64,000 nucleotides of DNA. Origin: JAJUFS01 sp036381175. Lineage in GTDB: Bacteria > Pseudomonadota > Gammaproteobacteria > Natronospirales > JAJUFS01. The notes under the pieces were generated by a model. The model did no database searches. It was not told the DNA's origin and saw nothing but the letters and a program-made list of their open reading frames with translations. Location: the NCBI GenBank assembly GCA_036381175.1, contig DASVDI010000009.1, positions 1 to 64,000 on the forward strand, given 5' to 3'. Made by a program: the position numbers and the translations under genes. Every line of letters begins with the position of its first letter. Positions within the stretch are counted from its first letter, which is position 1. Below, piece by piece: positions 1 through 7,716 of the stretch.

Positions 1-78
1 CGACGAACTGTGAGCTTGAATGCTCAGAATGGCAGTGCCGGCCAATTGCAGTCGGCATGGTGCAACGAGGTAGAAGAG

Positions 79-723
79 ATGACGATCGGCGTAATCGGCC
101 GCAAGCGCGGCATGACGCGTATTTTCTCCCAGGAAGGCGCATCCATTCCTGTCACCGTGATTGAGGTGGAGCCCAACCGGGTCACCCAGCTCAAGTCGGC
201 GGACAATGACGGCTACCGTGCTTTGCAGGTAACCACCGGCAAGCGCCGCGCGACCCGTGTGACCAGGGCTTCGGCGGGGCACTTTGCGAAAGCCGGTGTC
301 GAGGCTGGCCGCGGCCTGTGGGAATTCCGCCTGAACGACGGCGAAGGCGACGGCATCGAGCTCGGCGCCGAAATCAAGGTTGATATTTTCGAGGCCGGCC
401 AGACGGTCGACGTCACGGGCGTCACCATCGGTAAGGGTTACGCCGGCACCGTCAAGCGTCACAACTTCGCCACCCAGGATGCAACCCACGGTAACTCGCT
501 GTCGCATCGCGCGCCGGGTTCCATTGGTCAGAACCAGTCTCCGGGTCGCGTGTTCAAGGGCAAGAAAATGTCCGGTCACATGGGCAACGTGCAGCGCACG
601 GCGCAGAACCTTGAAGTGGTTCGTGTCGATGCCGAACGCAACCTGCTGCTGATCAAGGGTGCTGTTCCTGGCGCCAAGGGCGGCAATGTTGTTGTGCGCC
701 CTGCAGTCAAGGCCCGTGCCTAA
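79..723 (+). CDS. rplC: Large ribosomal subunit protein uL3
   Basis: uL3 is an early-assembling 50S protein that reaches toward the peptidyl transferase centre. The 214-residue product begins MTIGVIGRKRGMTRIF and carries the family segment GSIGQNQSPGRVFKGKKMSG, which holds the glutamine that PrmB methylates in relatives. An in-frame ATG exists at position 10, but the 23 extra residues have no counterpart in the family. The ATG at 79 follows a purine-rich stretch (GAGGTAGAAGAG) that can act as ribosome binding site. It is the first complete gene of the S10 operon here; rpsJ would lie just outside the left edge. Confidence 0.97.
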   Translation: MTIGVIGRKRGMTRIFSQEGASIPVTVIEVEPNRVTQLKSADNDGYRALQVTTGKRRATRVTRASAGHFAKAGVEAGRGLWEFRLNDGEGDGIELGAEIKVDIFEAGQTVDVTGVTIGKGYAGTVKRHNFATQDATHGNSLSHRAPGSIGQNQSPGRVFKGKKMSGHMGNVQRTAQNLEVVRVDAERNLLLIKGAVPGAKGGNVVVRPAVKARA

Positions 724-732
724 GGAGTATCG

Positions 733-1344
733 ATGGAACTTCAGGTACATAACGCGTCCGGCGCGGCATCGGTGAAAGTTTCCGAAGTCGCTTTCGGCAA
801 GGATTTCAACGAGTCGCTGGTTCACCAGGTCGTGACGGCTGTCATGGCTGCAGCGCGCGCGGGCACCAAGGCGCAGAAAACGCGCACCGCGGTTTCCGGC
901 GGCGGCATCAAGCCGTTCAAGCAGAAAGGCACCGGCCGTGCGCGTGCAGGCTCCATCCGCAGCCCGCTGTGGCGTGGCGGCGGCAAGACCTTCGCGGCGG
1001 TTCCGCGCGATCACAGCCAGAAGGTCAACCGCAAGATGTATCGCGGCGCGATGCAGTCTATCCTCTCCGAGCTGGTTCGCCAGGAACGGCTGGTCGTCGT
1101 CGAGGATTTCGCCATTGGCGCGCCGAAGACGAAAGAGCTGGTCGGCAAGCTGAAGGACATGAATCTCGGCAACGTGCTGATCGTGCGTGACGAGATCGAC
1201 GAGAACCTGTATCTCGCCGCACGCAACCTCGCAAGCGTCGATGTTCGCGACGTGCAGGCGCTGGATCCGGTCAGCCTGGTCCGCTACGAGAAGGTGCTCA
1301 TGACGGTGCCGGCGGTGAAGCAGATCGAGGAGTGGCTGTCATGA
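733..1344 (+). CDS. rplD: Large ribosomal subunit protein uL4
   Basis: uL4 binds 23S rRNA, and its long loop lines the peptide exit tunnel. The 203-residue product has the basic loop TGRARAGSIRSPLWRGGGKTF at about residues 72-92, as in E. coli L4 (201 residues). It starts 9 bases after rplC behind a TAAGGAG ribosome binding site, and its TGA overlaps the rplW start as ATGA, so the two are probably translationally coupled. In gammaproteobacteria L4 represses the S10 operon through a leader upstream of rpsJ, which is outside this window. Confidence 0.97.
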   Translation: MELQVHNASGAASVKVSEVAFGKDFNESLVHQVVTAVMAAARAGTKAQKTRTAVSGGGIKPFKQKGTGRARAGSIRSPLWRGGGKTFAAVPRDHSQKVNRKMYRGAMQSILSELVRQERLVVVEDFAIGAPKTKELVGKLKDMNLGNVLIVRDEIDENLYLAARNLASVDVRDVQALDPVSLVRYEKVLMTVPAVKQIEEWLS

Positions 1345-1649
1345 ACCGTGAAAGATTGATGAGCGTACTGGTCGGACCACACGTGTCCGAGAAGTCCACC
1401 AACCTGCTGAGCGAAGCGAACCAGGTGGTGTTCAAGGTGCGCCGTGATGCAAGCAAGCGCGAAGTGCATCTTGCCGTCGAGCAGATGTTCGAAGTGCAGG
1501 TGGAAAAGGTCACGGTCGCCAATGTGCGCGGCAAGCTGAAGCGCTTCGGTGCCAGCATCGGCCGCCGCCAGAACTGGAAGAAAGCTTACGTGCGACTCGC
1601 TCCGGGCCAGAAGATCGAAGAATTCGATTTCGGCGCCGGTACTGAATAA
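1341..1649 (+). CDS. rplW: Large ribosomal subunit protein uL23
   Basis: uL23 sits at the tunnel exit and is the docking site for trigger factor and SRP. The 102-residue product begins MNRERLMSVLVGPHVSEKST, matching the family N-terminus around the VSEKS motif, and ends in the acidic KIEEFDFGAGTE. An in-frame GTG at 1332 would add three residues. ATG 1341 is preferred because it overlaps the rplD stop as ATGA, a usual coupling arrangement in this operon. Confidence 0.96.
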   Translation: MNRERLMSVLVGPHVSEKSTNLLSEANQVVFKVRRDASKREVHLAVEQMFEVQVEKVTVANVRGKLKRFGASIGRRQNWKKAYVRLAPGQKIEEFDFGAGTE

Positions 1650-1681
1650 GTCGCGCGGTAGAAACTAGAAGGCGTAGAACG

Positions 1682-2506
1682 ATGCCGATTCAGAAAACCA
1701 AACCGACCTCCGCCGGACGACGTCACGTCGTCAAGGTGACGAACCCGGATCTGCACAAGGGCCAGCCCTTTGCGGGCCTGGTGGAAAAGAAGAACCGTAC
1801 GGGTGGACGTAACAACGCCGGTCGCATTACGACGCGGCATGTAGGCGGCGGTCACAAGCAGCGTTACCGCGTGGTCGATTTCAAGCGGAACAAGGACGGC
1901 GTGCCGGGTGTTGTAGAGCGCCTGGAATACGATCCGAACCGCTCGGCGCACCTGGCGTTGATCAAGTATGCCGATGGCGAGCGCCGCTACATCATCGCGC
2001 CGAAGGGCGTTGAAGCCGGTACGCCGGTGATGTCGGGTGCGAATTCGCCGATCAAGGCGGGCAATGCGATGCCGCTGCGGAACATTCCGGTCGGCACGAC
2101 GGTGCATTGCATCGAGTTGAAAGCCGGTAAGGGTGCTCAGCTCGCGCGCTCGGCGGGTGCGGGTGTGCAGCTGGTTGCGCGCGAAGGCGCTTACGCAACC
2201 GTGCGCCTGCGGTCCGGTGAGATGCGCAAGGTGCACGTCGAGTGCCGCGCAACGATTGGTGAAGTCGGCAACAGCGAACACAGCTTGCGCCAGTTGGGCA
2301 AGGCCGGCGCGAAGCGCTGGCGCGGTGTCCGCCCGACGGTGCGCGGTACGGCCATGAACCCGGTCGATCACCCGCACGGCGGTGGCGAAGGCCGCAACAT
2401 GGGTAAACATCCGGTAACGCCGTGGGGCGTGCCGACGAAGGGTTACAAGACGCGCAGCAACAAGCGTACGGACAGCATGATTGTCCGCAAGCGCAAGGCG
2501 AGATAA
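1682..2506 (+). CDS. rplB: Large ribosomal subunit protein uL2
   Basis: uL2 is needed for subunit association and peptidyl transferase activity. The 274-residue product matches the usual length (273 in E. coli). It shows the RNA-binding segment GGGHKQRYRVVDFKR (about residues 57-71) and the signature MNPVDHPHGGGEG near the C-terminus, which contains the conserved functional histidine. It lies 32 bases after rplW with AGAAGG upstream, and belongs to the S10 operon. Confidence 0.97.
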   Translation: MPIQKTKPTSAGRRHVVKVTNPDLHKGQPFAGLVEKKNRTGGRNNAGRITTRHVGGGHKQRYRVVDFKRNKDGVPGVVERLEYDPNRSAHLALIKYADGERRYIIAPKGVEAGTPVMSGANSPIKAGNAMPLRNIPVGTTVHCIELKAGKGAQLARSAGAGVQLVAREGAYATVRLRSGEMRKVHVECRATIGEVGNSEHSLRQLGKAGAKRWRGVRPTVRGTAMNPVDHPHGGGEGRNMGKHPVTPWGVPTKGYKTRSNKRTDSMIVRKRKAR

Positions 2507-2522
2507 GCGGAGGTAGGACGCA

Positions 2523-2795
2523 GTGCCACGTTCAGTACATAAGGGTCCCTTTGTCGATCCGCATCTCGCGAAGAAGGTGCATGAAGCGGCGGCTCAGAAC
2601 AGCCGCAAGCCGATCAAGACCTGGTCGCGCCGCTCCATGATCCTTCCGGAGATGGTGGGTCTGACAATCGCCGTTCACAACGGTCGTCAGCACGTGCCGG
2701 TGCTGGTCAGCGAGAACATGGTTGGTCACAAGCTTGGCGAATTTGCCGCGACCCGGACGTTCAAGGGTCACGCCGCCGGCCGCAAGGCCAAGTGA
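2523..2795 (+). CDS. rpsS: Small ribosomal subunit protein uS19
   Basis: uS19 lies in the 30S head next to uS13 and contacts the A-site finger of the large subunit. The 90-residue product begins MPRSVHKGPFVDPHL and contains the family segment SRRSMILPEMVGLTIAVHNG and the ending EFAATRTFKGH. The start codon is GTG, preceded by GGAGG 10-14 bases upstream (2511-2515). Its stop lies 11 bases before the rplV ATG. Confidence 0.97.
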   Translation: MPRSVHKGPFVDPHLAKKVHEAAAQNSRKPIKTWSRRSMILPEMVGLTIAVHNGRQHVPVLVSENMVGHKLGEFAATRTFKGHAAGRKAK

Positions 2796-2806
2796 AGGAG
2801 CGCGTC

Positions 2807-3139
2807 ATGCAGGTCAACGCGAAATTGAGATTTGTCCGCGTCTCCGCGCAGAAAGCGCGGCTGGTGGCGGACCAGATCCGCGGCAAGTCGGTGGCTGAAG
2901 CACTGCAGATTCTGCAGTTCAGCCCGAAGAAATCCGCGCACCTGGTAAAGAAGGTGCTGGATTCCGCCATTGCCAACGCCGAGCACAACAACGGCGCCGA
3001 CGTCGATGAATTGCGCGTGTCCGCCGTGATGGTGGATCAGGGTCCGACCCTGAAGCGCTGGATGGCGCGTGCCAAGGGCCGCGGCAACCGGATTCTGAAG
3101 CCGACCAGTCATATCACGGTCCAGGTTGCGGACGAGTAA
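2807..3139 (+). CDS. rplV: Large ribosomal subunit protein uL22
   Basis: uL22 spans the 50S subunit, and its beta hairpin narrows the exit tunnel, where some macrolide-resistance changes occur. The 110-residue product begins MQVNAKLRFVRVSAQKARLV, aligning with E. coli L22 (also 110 residues). An in-frame GTG at 2792 overlaps the rpsS end, but ATG 2807 has the GAAGGAG ribosome binding site at proper distance and gives the family length. The hairpin segment GPTLKRWMARAKGRGNRI is present near residues 80-97. Confidence 0.96.
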   Translation: MQVNAKLRFVRVSAQKARLVADQIRGKSVAEALQILQFSPKKSAHLVKKVLDSAIANAEHNNGADVDELRVSAVMVDQGPTLKRWMARAKGRGNRILKPTSHITVQVADE

Positions 3140-3155
3140 GGCAACGGAGACAAAG

Positions 3156-3836
3156 ATGGGTCAGAAAGTACATCCGACTGGCATTCGCCTCGGGATTTCG
3201 AAGGACTGGACGTCGACGTGGTACGCCGATACACAGAACTTCTCCGAGAACCTGCTCCAGGACCTGAAGGTTCGTGAGTATTTGAAGGCGAAGCTCAAGT
3301 CTGCATCAGTCAGCCGCATTGCGATCGAGCGTCCGGCGAAAAGCGCGCGCATCACGATCCACACCGCGCGCCCGGGCATCGTCATCGGCAAGAAGGGCGA
3401 AGATATCGAAAGGCTTCGCGCGGAACTGACGAAGATGATGGGCATGCCGGTGCATGTGAACATCGAGGAAATCCGCAAGCCGGAGCTCGACGCGCAGCTG
3501 GTCGCCGAATCGGTCGCACAGCAGCTGGAGCGTCGCATCATGTTCCGCCGTGCGATGAAGCGCGCCGTGCAGAACTCGATGCGCCTCGGCGCACTCGGCA
3601 TCAAGGTGCGTGTCGCTGGCCGCCTGAACGGCGCCGAAATTGCGCGTTCCGAGTGGTACCGCGAAGGTCGCGTGCCGCTGCATACCTTGCGCGCCGACAT
3701 CGATTACGGCTTCGCGGAAGCGAGCACGACCTACGGCGTCATTGGCGTCAAGGTCTGGATCTTCAAGGGTGAAGTTCTTGATCCGAGCGATATCGGACAG
3801 AGCAAGCCCAGGAACGCCGAGAAGGCGGGGAAGTAA
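3156..3836 (+). CDS. rpsC: Small ribosomal subunit protein uS3
   Basis: uS3 forms part of the mRNA entry site of the 30S subunit and contributes to helicase activity. The 226-residue product begins MGQKVHPTGIRLG, the invariant S3 N-terminus. It holds a type II KH domain with the GxxG-type loop in IVIGKKGEDIERLR at about residue 71, and the C-terminal segment GVIGVKVWIFKGE. Upstream in-frame codons overlap rplV and are not needed. The C-terminal tail is short and basic-polar, as in other proteobacteria. Confidence 0.97.
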   Translation: MGQKVHPTGIRLGISKDWTSTWYADTQNFSENLLQDLKVREYLKAKLKSASVSRIAIERPAKSARITIHTARPGIVIGKKGEDIERLRAELTKMMGMPVHVNIEEIRKPELDAQLVAESVAQQLERRIMFRRAMKRAVQNSMRLGALGIKVRVAGRLNGAEIARSEWYREGRVPLHTLRADIDYGFAEASTTYGVIGVKVWIFKGEVLDPSDIGQSKPRNAEKAGK

Positions 3837-3848
3837 GGAGTCGCTGCC

Positions 3849-4262
3849 ATGCTGCAACCGAAGCGCACAAAATTCCGTAAACAGTTCAAGGGCAAGAACC
3901 GTGGACTGGCGCAGGCCGGCAACTCCGTCGATTTCGGCGAGTACGGCCTCAAGGCGACCGAGCGCGGCAAGATCACCGCGCGCCAGATCGAAGCCGCGCG
4001 TCGCGCGATGACCCGTCACGTGAAGCGTGGCGGCAAGATCTGGATTCGCGTCTTCCCGGACGTGCCGGTCACCAAGAAACCGCTCGAAGTCCGTATGGGC
4101 AAGGGCAAGGGGGGCGTCGAGTACTGGGCCGCCAAGATTCAGCCCGGTTTCGTGCTCTATGAAATGGAAGGCGTGACCGAAGACATCGCACGCGAGGCCT
4201 TCAAGCTGGCGGCCGCCAAGCTGCCGGTCAAGACAGCCTTCGTGACGCGGCAGGTGATGTAA
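3849..4262 (+). CDS. rplP: Large ribosomal subunit protein uL16
   Basis: uL16 organises the A site of the 50S subunit and is one of the last proteins to join. The 137-residue product begins MLQPKRTKFRKQFKGKN and carries the conserved loop VRMGKGKGGVEYWAA at about residues 77-91, which contains the arginine that is hydroxylated in E. coli. Length equals the family norm (136). AAGGAG lies upstream. Its TAA is immediately followed by the rpmC start, so there is no spacer. Confidence 0.97.
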   Translation: MLQPKRTKFRKQFKGKNRGLAQAGNSVDFGEYGLKATERGKITARQIEAARRAMTRHVKRGGKIWIRVFPDVPVTKKPLEVRMGKGKGGVEYWAAKIQPGFVLYEMEGVTEDIAREAFKLAAAKLPVKTAFVTRQVM

Positions 4263-4466
4263 ATGAACGCGCAAGAAATGAAAACGAAATCGACGAAGGA
4301 ATTGCAGGACGAATTGTTCGACCTGCGCAAGGAGCAGTTCAATCTTCGCATGCAGAAGGCGACGGGCCAGCTGGCGCGTCCCGACCAGGTGAAGAAGGTG
4401 CGCAGGAACATCGCGCGGGTGAAGACCGTGCTGAACGAGAAATTGAAGGCGGGTGACGCGTCATGA
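4263..4466 (+). CDS. rpmC: Large ribosomal subunit protein uL29
   Basis: uL29 is a small helical-hairpin protein near the tunnel exit that helps form the SRP/trigger factor docking platform with uL23. The 67-residue product shows the typical pattern LQDELFDLRKEQFNLRMQKATGQL followed by a basic second helix RPDQVKKVRRNIARVKTVLNEK, here split as two motifs. It starts directly after the rplP stop and overlaps rpsQ by four bases (ATGA), so all three genes are probably read as a coupled unit. Confidence 0.96.
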   Translation: MNAQEMKTKSTKELQDELFDLRKEQFNLRMQKATGQLARPDQVKKVRRNIARVKTVLNEKLKAGDAS

Positions 4467-4726
4467 GCGAAGAGAAGAAAGTCGTCCGTACGCTGACCGG
4501 TCGCGTGTCCAGCAACCGGATGGACAAGACCATTTCGGTGGTCATCGAGCGCTACGTCAAGCACCCGATGTACGGCAAGTTCGTACGCCGCAGCACCAAG
4601 CTGTTCGCGCACGATGAAAACAACGATGCCCGCGAGGGTGACGTGGTGACGATCCGCGAGACCCGGCCGATTTCGAAGAACAAGGCCTGGGCGCTGGTGG
4701 AAGTCGTCGAGCGCGCGGCCGAGTAA
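4463..4726 (+). CDS. rpsQ: Small ribosomal subunit protein uS17
   Basis: uS17 is a primary 16S rRNA-binding protein of the 30S body with an OB fold. The 87-residue product contains LTGRVSSNRMDKTISVVIER and the motif DVVTIRETRPISKNKAW, both diagnostic for S17. Length matches E. coli (84). It is the last gene of the classical S10 operon; rplN follows after 39 bases. I see no clear terminator between them, so transcription probably continues into the spc genes. Confidence 0.97.
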   Translation: MSEEKKVVRTLTGRVSSNRMDKTISVVIERYVKHPMYGKFVRRSTKLFAHDENNDAREGDVVTIRETRPISKNKAWALVEVVERAAE

Positions 4727-4765
4727 GCGGCGCGTCATCAAACGAATTGAACTGGAAGTGAAGCC

Positions 4766-5134
4766 ATGATCCAGATGCAGACACTACTCAATGCGGCCGA
4801 CAACAGCGGTGCCCGCAATTTGAAGTGCATCAAGGTGCTCGGCGGTTCGCACCGCCGCTATGCCGGCGTTGGTGATGTCATCAAGGTGAGCGTCAAGGAC
4901 GCGATCCCGCGCGGCAAGGTGAAGAAGGGCGAGGTCTACAACGCCGTCGTGGTACGTACCCGCAAGGGCGTGCGCCGTCCGGACGGATCGATCATTCGCT
5001 TCGACACGAATGCAGCAGTGCTCCTGAACACCAAGCTGGAGCCGATTGGTACGCGTATTTTCGGGCCCGTGACCCGCGAGCTTCGCAATGAGAAATTCAT
5101 GCGAATCATCTCGCTGGCCCCCGAAGTGCTCTGA
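4766..5134 (+). CDS. rplN: Large ribosomal subunit protein uL14
   Basis: uL14 lies at the subunit interface, forms bridge B8 and is the site bound by the silencing factor RsfS. The 122-residue product begins MIQMQTLLNAADNSGARNL and has the C-terminal FGPVTRELRNEKFMRIISLAPEVL pattern, shown here as its first and last parts. ATG 4766 is preferred to ATG 4775 because the family starts MIQxQTxLNVADNSGAR. It opens the spc operon order. Length equals E. coli L14 (123). Confidence 0.97.
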   Translation: MIQMQTLLNAADNSGARNLKCIKVLGGSHRRYAGVGDVIKVSVKDAIPRGKVKKGEVYNAVVVRTRKGVRRPDGSIIRFDTNAAVLLNTKLEPIGTRIFGPVTRELRNEKFMRIISLAPEVL

Positions 5135-5153
5135 TTTCCTGGAGTTTGCAGCT

Positions 5154-5471
5154 ATGCGCAAGATCAGAAAAGGTGACGAGGTCGTCGTGACGGCAGGCAA
5201 GGACAAGGGCCGCCGCGGCAACGTGATTCGCGTGCTTGAAGCCGAGGACCGCGTGCTTGTCGAAAACATCAACATGGCGAAGAAGCATGTCCGTCCGAAC
5301 CCGAATGCGGGTGTGCAGGGCGGCATCATCGAGAAGGAAATGCCCGTTCACATTTCCAACGTGATGCTGTGGAACCCGAAAGCCAAGAAGGGCGACCGGG
5401 TCGGCATCCGCGAGGAAAAGGGCAAGACGGTTCGCTTCTTCAAGTCCACGAATGAAGTGGTCGATATTTGA
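5154..5471 (+). CDS. rplX: Large ribosomal subunit protein uL24
   Basis: uL24 is an assembly initiator of the 50S subunit and flanks the tunnel exit. The 105-residue product starts MRKIRKGDEVVVTAGKDKGR, a KOW motif (residues about 4-30), followed by HVRPNPNAGVQGGIIEKEMP. The start at 5154 is set by this motif and by TGGAG upstream; an in-frame codon at 5088 lies inside rplN and is ignored. rplE begins 14 bases downstream. Confidence 0.96.
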   Translation: MRKIRKGDEVVVTAGKDKGRRGNVIRVLEAEDRVLVENINMAKKHVRPNPNAGVQGGIIEKEMPVHISNVMLWNPKAKKGDRVGIREEKGKTVRFFKSTNEVVDI

Positions 5472-5485
5472 GACGGGATACGGCA

Positions 5486-6025
5486 ATGGCCAGATTGCAG
5501 CAATTTTACAATGAGACAGTGACCAAGCAGCTCATGGAGCAGTTCGGTTACAAGAACGTGATGGAAGTGCCACGTATCACGAAGATCACCTTGAACATGG
5601 GTCTCGGTGAGGCCGTGGGCGACAAGAAGATCATCGAGCACGCGGTGGGCGACATGACGAAGATCGCGGGCCAGAAGCCTGTCGTGACGCATGCACGCAA
5701 ATCCATCGCGGGCTTCAAGATTCGTGAAGGCTGGCCGATTGGCTGCAAGGTCACCTTGCGCCGCCAGAAGATGTACGAATTCCTGGATCGCCTGATCAGC
5801 GTCGCGCTGCCGCGTGTCCGCGATTTCCGCGGCATGAACGGCAAGTCGTTCGACGGTCGCGGCAACTACTCGATGGGTGTGCGCGAGCAGATCATTTTCC
5901 CGGAAATCGATTACGACAAGATCGACACGCTGCGTGGCATGGATATTACTGTCACGACGAATGCGAAGACCGACGAGGAAGCCAAGGCGCTGTTGGCAGC
6001 GTTCAGCTTCCCGTTCAGAAACTAA
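5486..6025 (+). CDS. rplE: Large ribosomal subunit protein uL5
   Basis: uL5 binds 5S rRNA and helps anchor the central protuberance. The 179-residue product has the same length as E. coli L5 and begins MARLQQFYNETVTKQLMEQF. It contains the conserved ITLNMGLGEAVGDKK and the 5S-contact segment RDFRGMNGKSFDGRGNYSMG. In E. coli the spc operon is repressed when S8 binds mRNA near the start of this gene; I could not confirm an S8-type site by eye here. Confidence 0.97.
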   Translation: MARLQQFYNETVTKQLMEQFGYKNVMEVPRITKITLNMGLGEAVGDKKIIEHAVGDMTKIAGQKPVVTHARKSIAGFKIREGWPIGCKVTLRRQKMYEFLDRLISVALPRVRDFRGMNGKSFDGRGNYSMGVREQIIFPEIDYDKIDTLRGMDITVTTNAKTDEEAKALLAAFSFPFRN

Positions 6026-6036
6026 AGGGTTCAGAC

Positions 6037-6342
6037 ATGGCAAAGACTTCAATGGTCAACCGCGACGCAAAGCGCGAAGTGCTTGCGAAGAAGTATGCGG
6101 CGAAACGTGCGGAACTGAAAGGCATCATCAAGAGCCCGAAGAGCACGTCGGAAGAAGTGGCCGCTGCTGTCGAAAAGCTGGCGAAACTGCCGCGCGATGC
6201 GAGCCCGACCCGGCAGCGCAACCGCTGCAAGATCACCGGCCGTCCGCACGGTTATTACCGCAAGTTCGGACTGGGCCGCAACAAGCTGCGTGAAGCGGCG
6301 ATGCGCGGCGACGTTCCTGGCCTGCGCAAGGCAAGCTGGTAA
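6037..6342 (+). CDS. rpsN: Small ribosomal subunit protein uS14 (zinc-free type)
   Basis: uS14 is a late-joining protein of the 30S head. The 101-residue product is the long form lacking the four zinc-binding cysteines (only one Cys, in NRCKITGRPHGYYRKFGLGR), as in E. coli S14. Family segments DASPTRQRNRCKITGRP and the ending RGDVPGLRKASW are intact. AAGGGT stands 12 bases before the ATG. The 52-base gap to rpsH is one of the longer ones in the operon. Confidence 0.97.
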   Translation: MAKTSMVNRDAKREVLAKKYAAKRAELKGIIKSPKSTSEEVAAAVEKLAKLPRDASPTRQRNRCKITGRPHGYYRKFGLGRNKLREAAMRGDVPGLRKASW

Positions 6343-6394
6343 AGCGTTTCAGAACCGATTTATTTGAAGATTATCCGCGAGAGGATATCGATAC

Positions 6395-6790
6395 ATGAGT
6401 ATGACTGATCCAATTTCCGACCTGCTGACCCGCGTTCGCAACGGCCAGCTCTCGGGCAAGACCGAAGTGAAGGCGCCGGCATCGAAGCTGAAAGTGGAAG
6501 TGCTGCGCGTGCTGAAGGAAGAAGGCTACATCGCCGATTTCGCGAAACAGGAAGAAGACGGCAAGCCGGTGTTGAGCATCCAGCTCAAGTATTACCAGGG
6601 CGAGCCGGTCATTGCGAAATTACAGCGCGTCAGCCGTCCGGGCCTGCGGGTTTACAAGGGCAAGGACGAGCTGCCCAAGGTGCTGGGCGGTCTCGGTGTG
6701 GCGATCATTTCCACCTCCAAGGGCGTCATGAGTGACCGCGCTGCGCGTGCCAATGGGCAAGGCGGCGAAGTGCTCTGCGTCGTTTCTTAA
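6395..6790 (+). CDS. rpsH: Small ribosomal subunit protein uS8
   Basis: uS8 is a primary 16S rRNA-binding protein and, in enterobacteria, the translational repressor of the spc operon. The 131-residue product begins MSMTDPISDLLTRVRNGQ (E. coli MSMQDPIADMLTRIRNGQ) and ends with the RNA-binding segment GVAIISTSKGVMSDRAARAN. An ATG at 6401 is an alternative start. AGAGGA upstream serves as ribosome binding site and falls in the 3' arm of a weak five-pair hairpin (6372-6387). Confidence 0.97.
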   Translation: MSMTDPISDLLTRVRNGQLSGKTEVKAPASKLKVEVLRVLKEEGYIADFAKQEEDGKPVLSIQLKYYQGEPVIAKLQRVSRPGLRVYKGKDELPKVLGGLGVAIISTSKGVMSDRAARANGQGGEVLCVVS

Positions 6791-6804
6791 AGAGGGGAAT
6801 CGAA

Positions 6805-7338
6805 ATGTCCCGAGTTGCAAAACGACCGATTGAAATCGCCAAGGGCGCCCAGGTCACGATTTCCGGACGCGAAGTCCGGATCAAGGGTGCAAAGGGCGAA
6901 CTGACCTGGACTATGCACGACAACGTCGAGGTGGTGCAGGAAGACAGTGTGCTGCGCGTGAGCTGCGACATGAACGACCAGAAGGCGGTTGCGCTTGCCG
7001 GAACGACGCGCGCATTGCTCGCAAACATGATGCAGGGTGCGAGCCAGGGTTTCGAGCGCAAGCTGGAACTGCGCGGCGTCGGCTACCGCGCGCAGGCGCA
7101 GGGCAAGACGCTCGGCCTGACGCTCGGCCTGTCGCATCCGGTCAATTATCCCGTGCCGGCCGGTATCACTATCGAGACGCCGAGCCAGACGGAAATCGTC
7201 ATCAAGGGCGCAGACAAGCAGCAGGTCGGCCAGGTTGCGGCCGAAATCCGCAGCTTCCGTCCGCCGGAGCCTTACAAGGGCAAGGGCGTGCGCTACTCCG
7301 ATGAACGTGTGGTCCTCAAAGAGGCCAAGAAGAAGTAA
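6805..7338 (+). CDS. rplF: Large ribosomal subunit protein uL6
   Basis: uL6 sits near the factor-binding region and the sarcin-ricin loop. The 177-residue product equals the E. coli length and consists of two alpha/beta repeats: the first begins MSRVAKRPIEIAKGAQVTI, the second contains ELRGVGYRAQAQGKTLGLTL. The C-terminal RPPEPYKGKGVRYSDERVVLK is the family signature, quoted here in part only as PEPYKGKGVRY. AGAGGGG lies eight bases before the ATG. Confidence 0.97.
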   Translation: MSRVAKRPIEIAKGAQVTISGREVRIKGAKGELTWTMHDNVEVVQEDSVLRVSCDMNDQKAVALAGTTRALLANMMQGASQGFERKLELRGVGYRAQAQGKTLGLTLGLSHPVNYPVPAGITIETPSQTEIVIKGADKQQVGQVAAEIRSFRPPEPYKGKGVRYSDERVVLKEAKKK

Positions 7339-7350
7339 CAGGTGGCGAAT

Positions 7351-7704
7351 ATGGACAAGAAATCTGCTCGTATGCGCCGTGCGGCGCGCGCCCGGAACAA
7401 GATCCGGGAACTCGGCGCCCATCGCCTTTGCGTGTTCCGTACACCGCGGCATATCTATGCCCAGGTCATTTCGCCGGACGGCGGAAAAGTCCTGGCTGCT
7501 GCCTCGACGGTGGAACAGGACATGCGCAAGGGGCTGAAGGGCACCGGCAATGTTGATGCCGCTGCCGCCGTCGGCAAGGCGATCGCCGAGAAGGCCAAGG
7601 CCGCCGGCATTGAAAACGTTGCCTTTGACCGCTCCGGCTTCAAGTACCACGGCCGGGTCAAGGCACTGGCTGACGCTGCCCGCGAAAGCGGCCTGCAGTT
7701 TTAA
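7351..7704 (+). CDS. rplR: Large ribosomal subunit protein uL18
   Basis: uL18 binds 5S rRNA together with uL5. The 117-residue product begins MDKKSARMRRAARARNKIRE, matching E. coli L18 in sequence and exact length. An in-frame GTG at 7342 would add MAN and is less likely, because AGGTGG stands at the right distance from ATG 7351. The motif HRLCVFRTPRHIYAQVISPDG and the ending FDRSGFKYHGRVKALADAAR are conserved; the first is cited in shortened form as RLCVFRTPRHIYAQ. Confidence 0.96.
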   Translation: MDKKSARMRRAARARNKIRELGAHRLCVFRTPRHIYAQVISPDGGKVLAAASTVEQDMRKGLKGTGNVDAAAAVGKAIAEKAKAAGIENVAFDRSGFKYHGRVKALADAARESGLQF

Positions 7705-7716
7705 GGGTGAATGAAC

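Noticed and set aside
1..13. Possible last codons of rpsJ before rplC
   Set aside because: The frame ending in TGA at 11-13 gives only three residues (DEL) that do not match a typical S10 C-terminus. Too short to support a feature.
6372..6387. Hairpin TATCC/GGATA around the rpsH ribosome binding site as an S8-type regulatory element
   Set aside because: Only five pairs, mostly weak, and it does not resemble the known S8 target, which lies at rplE in E. coli.
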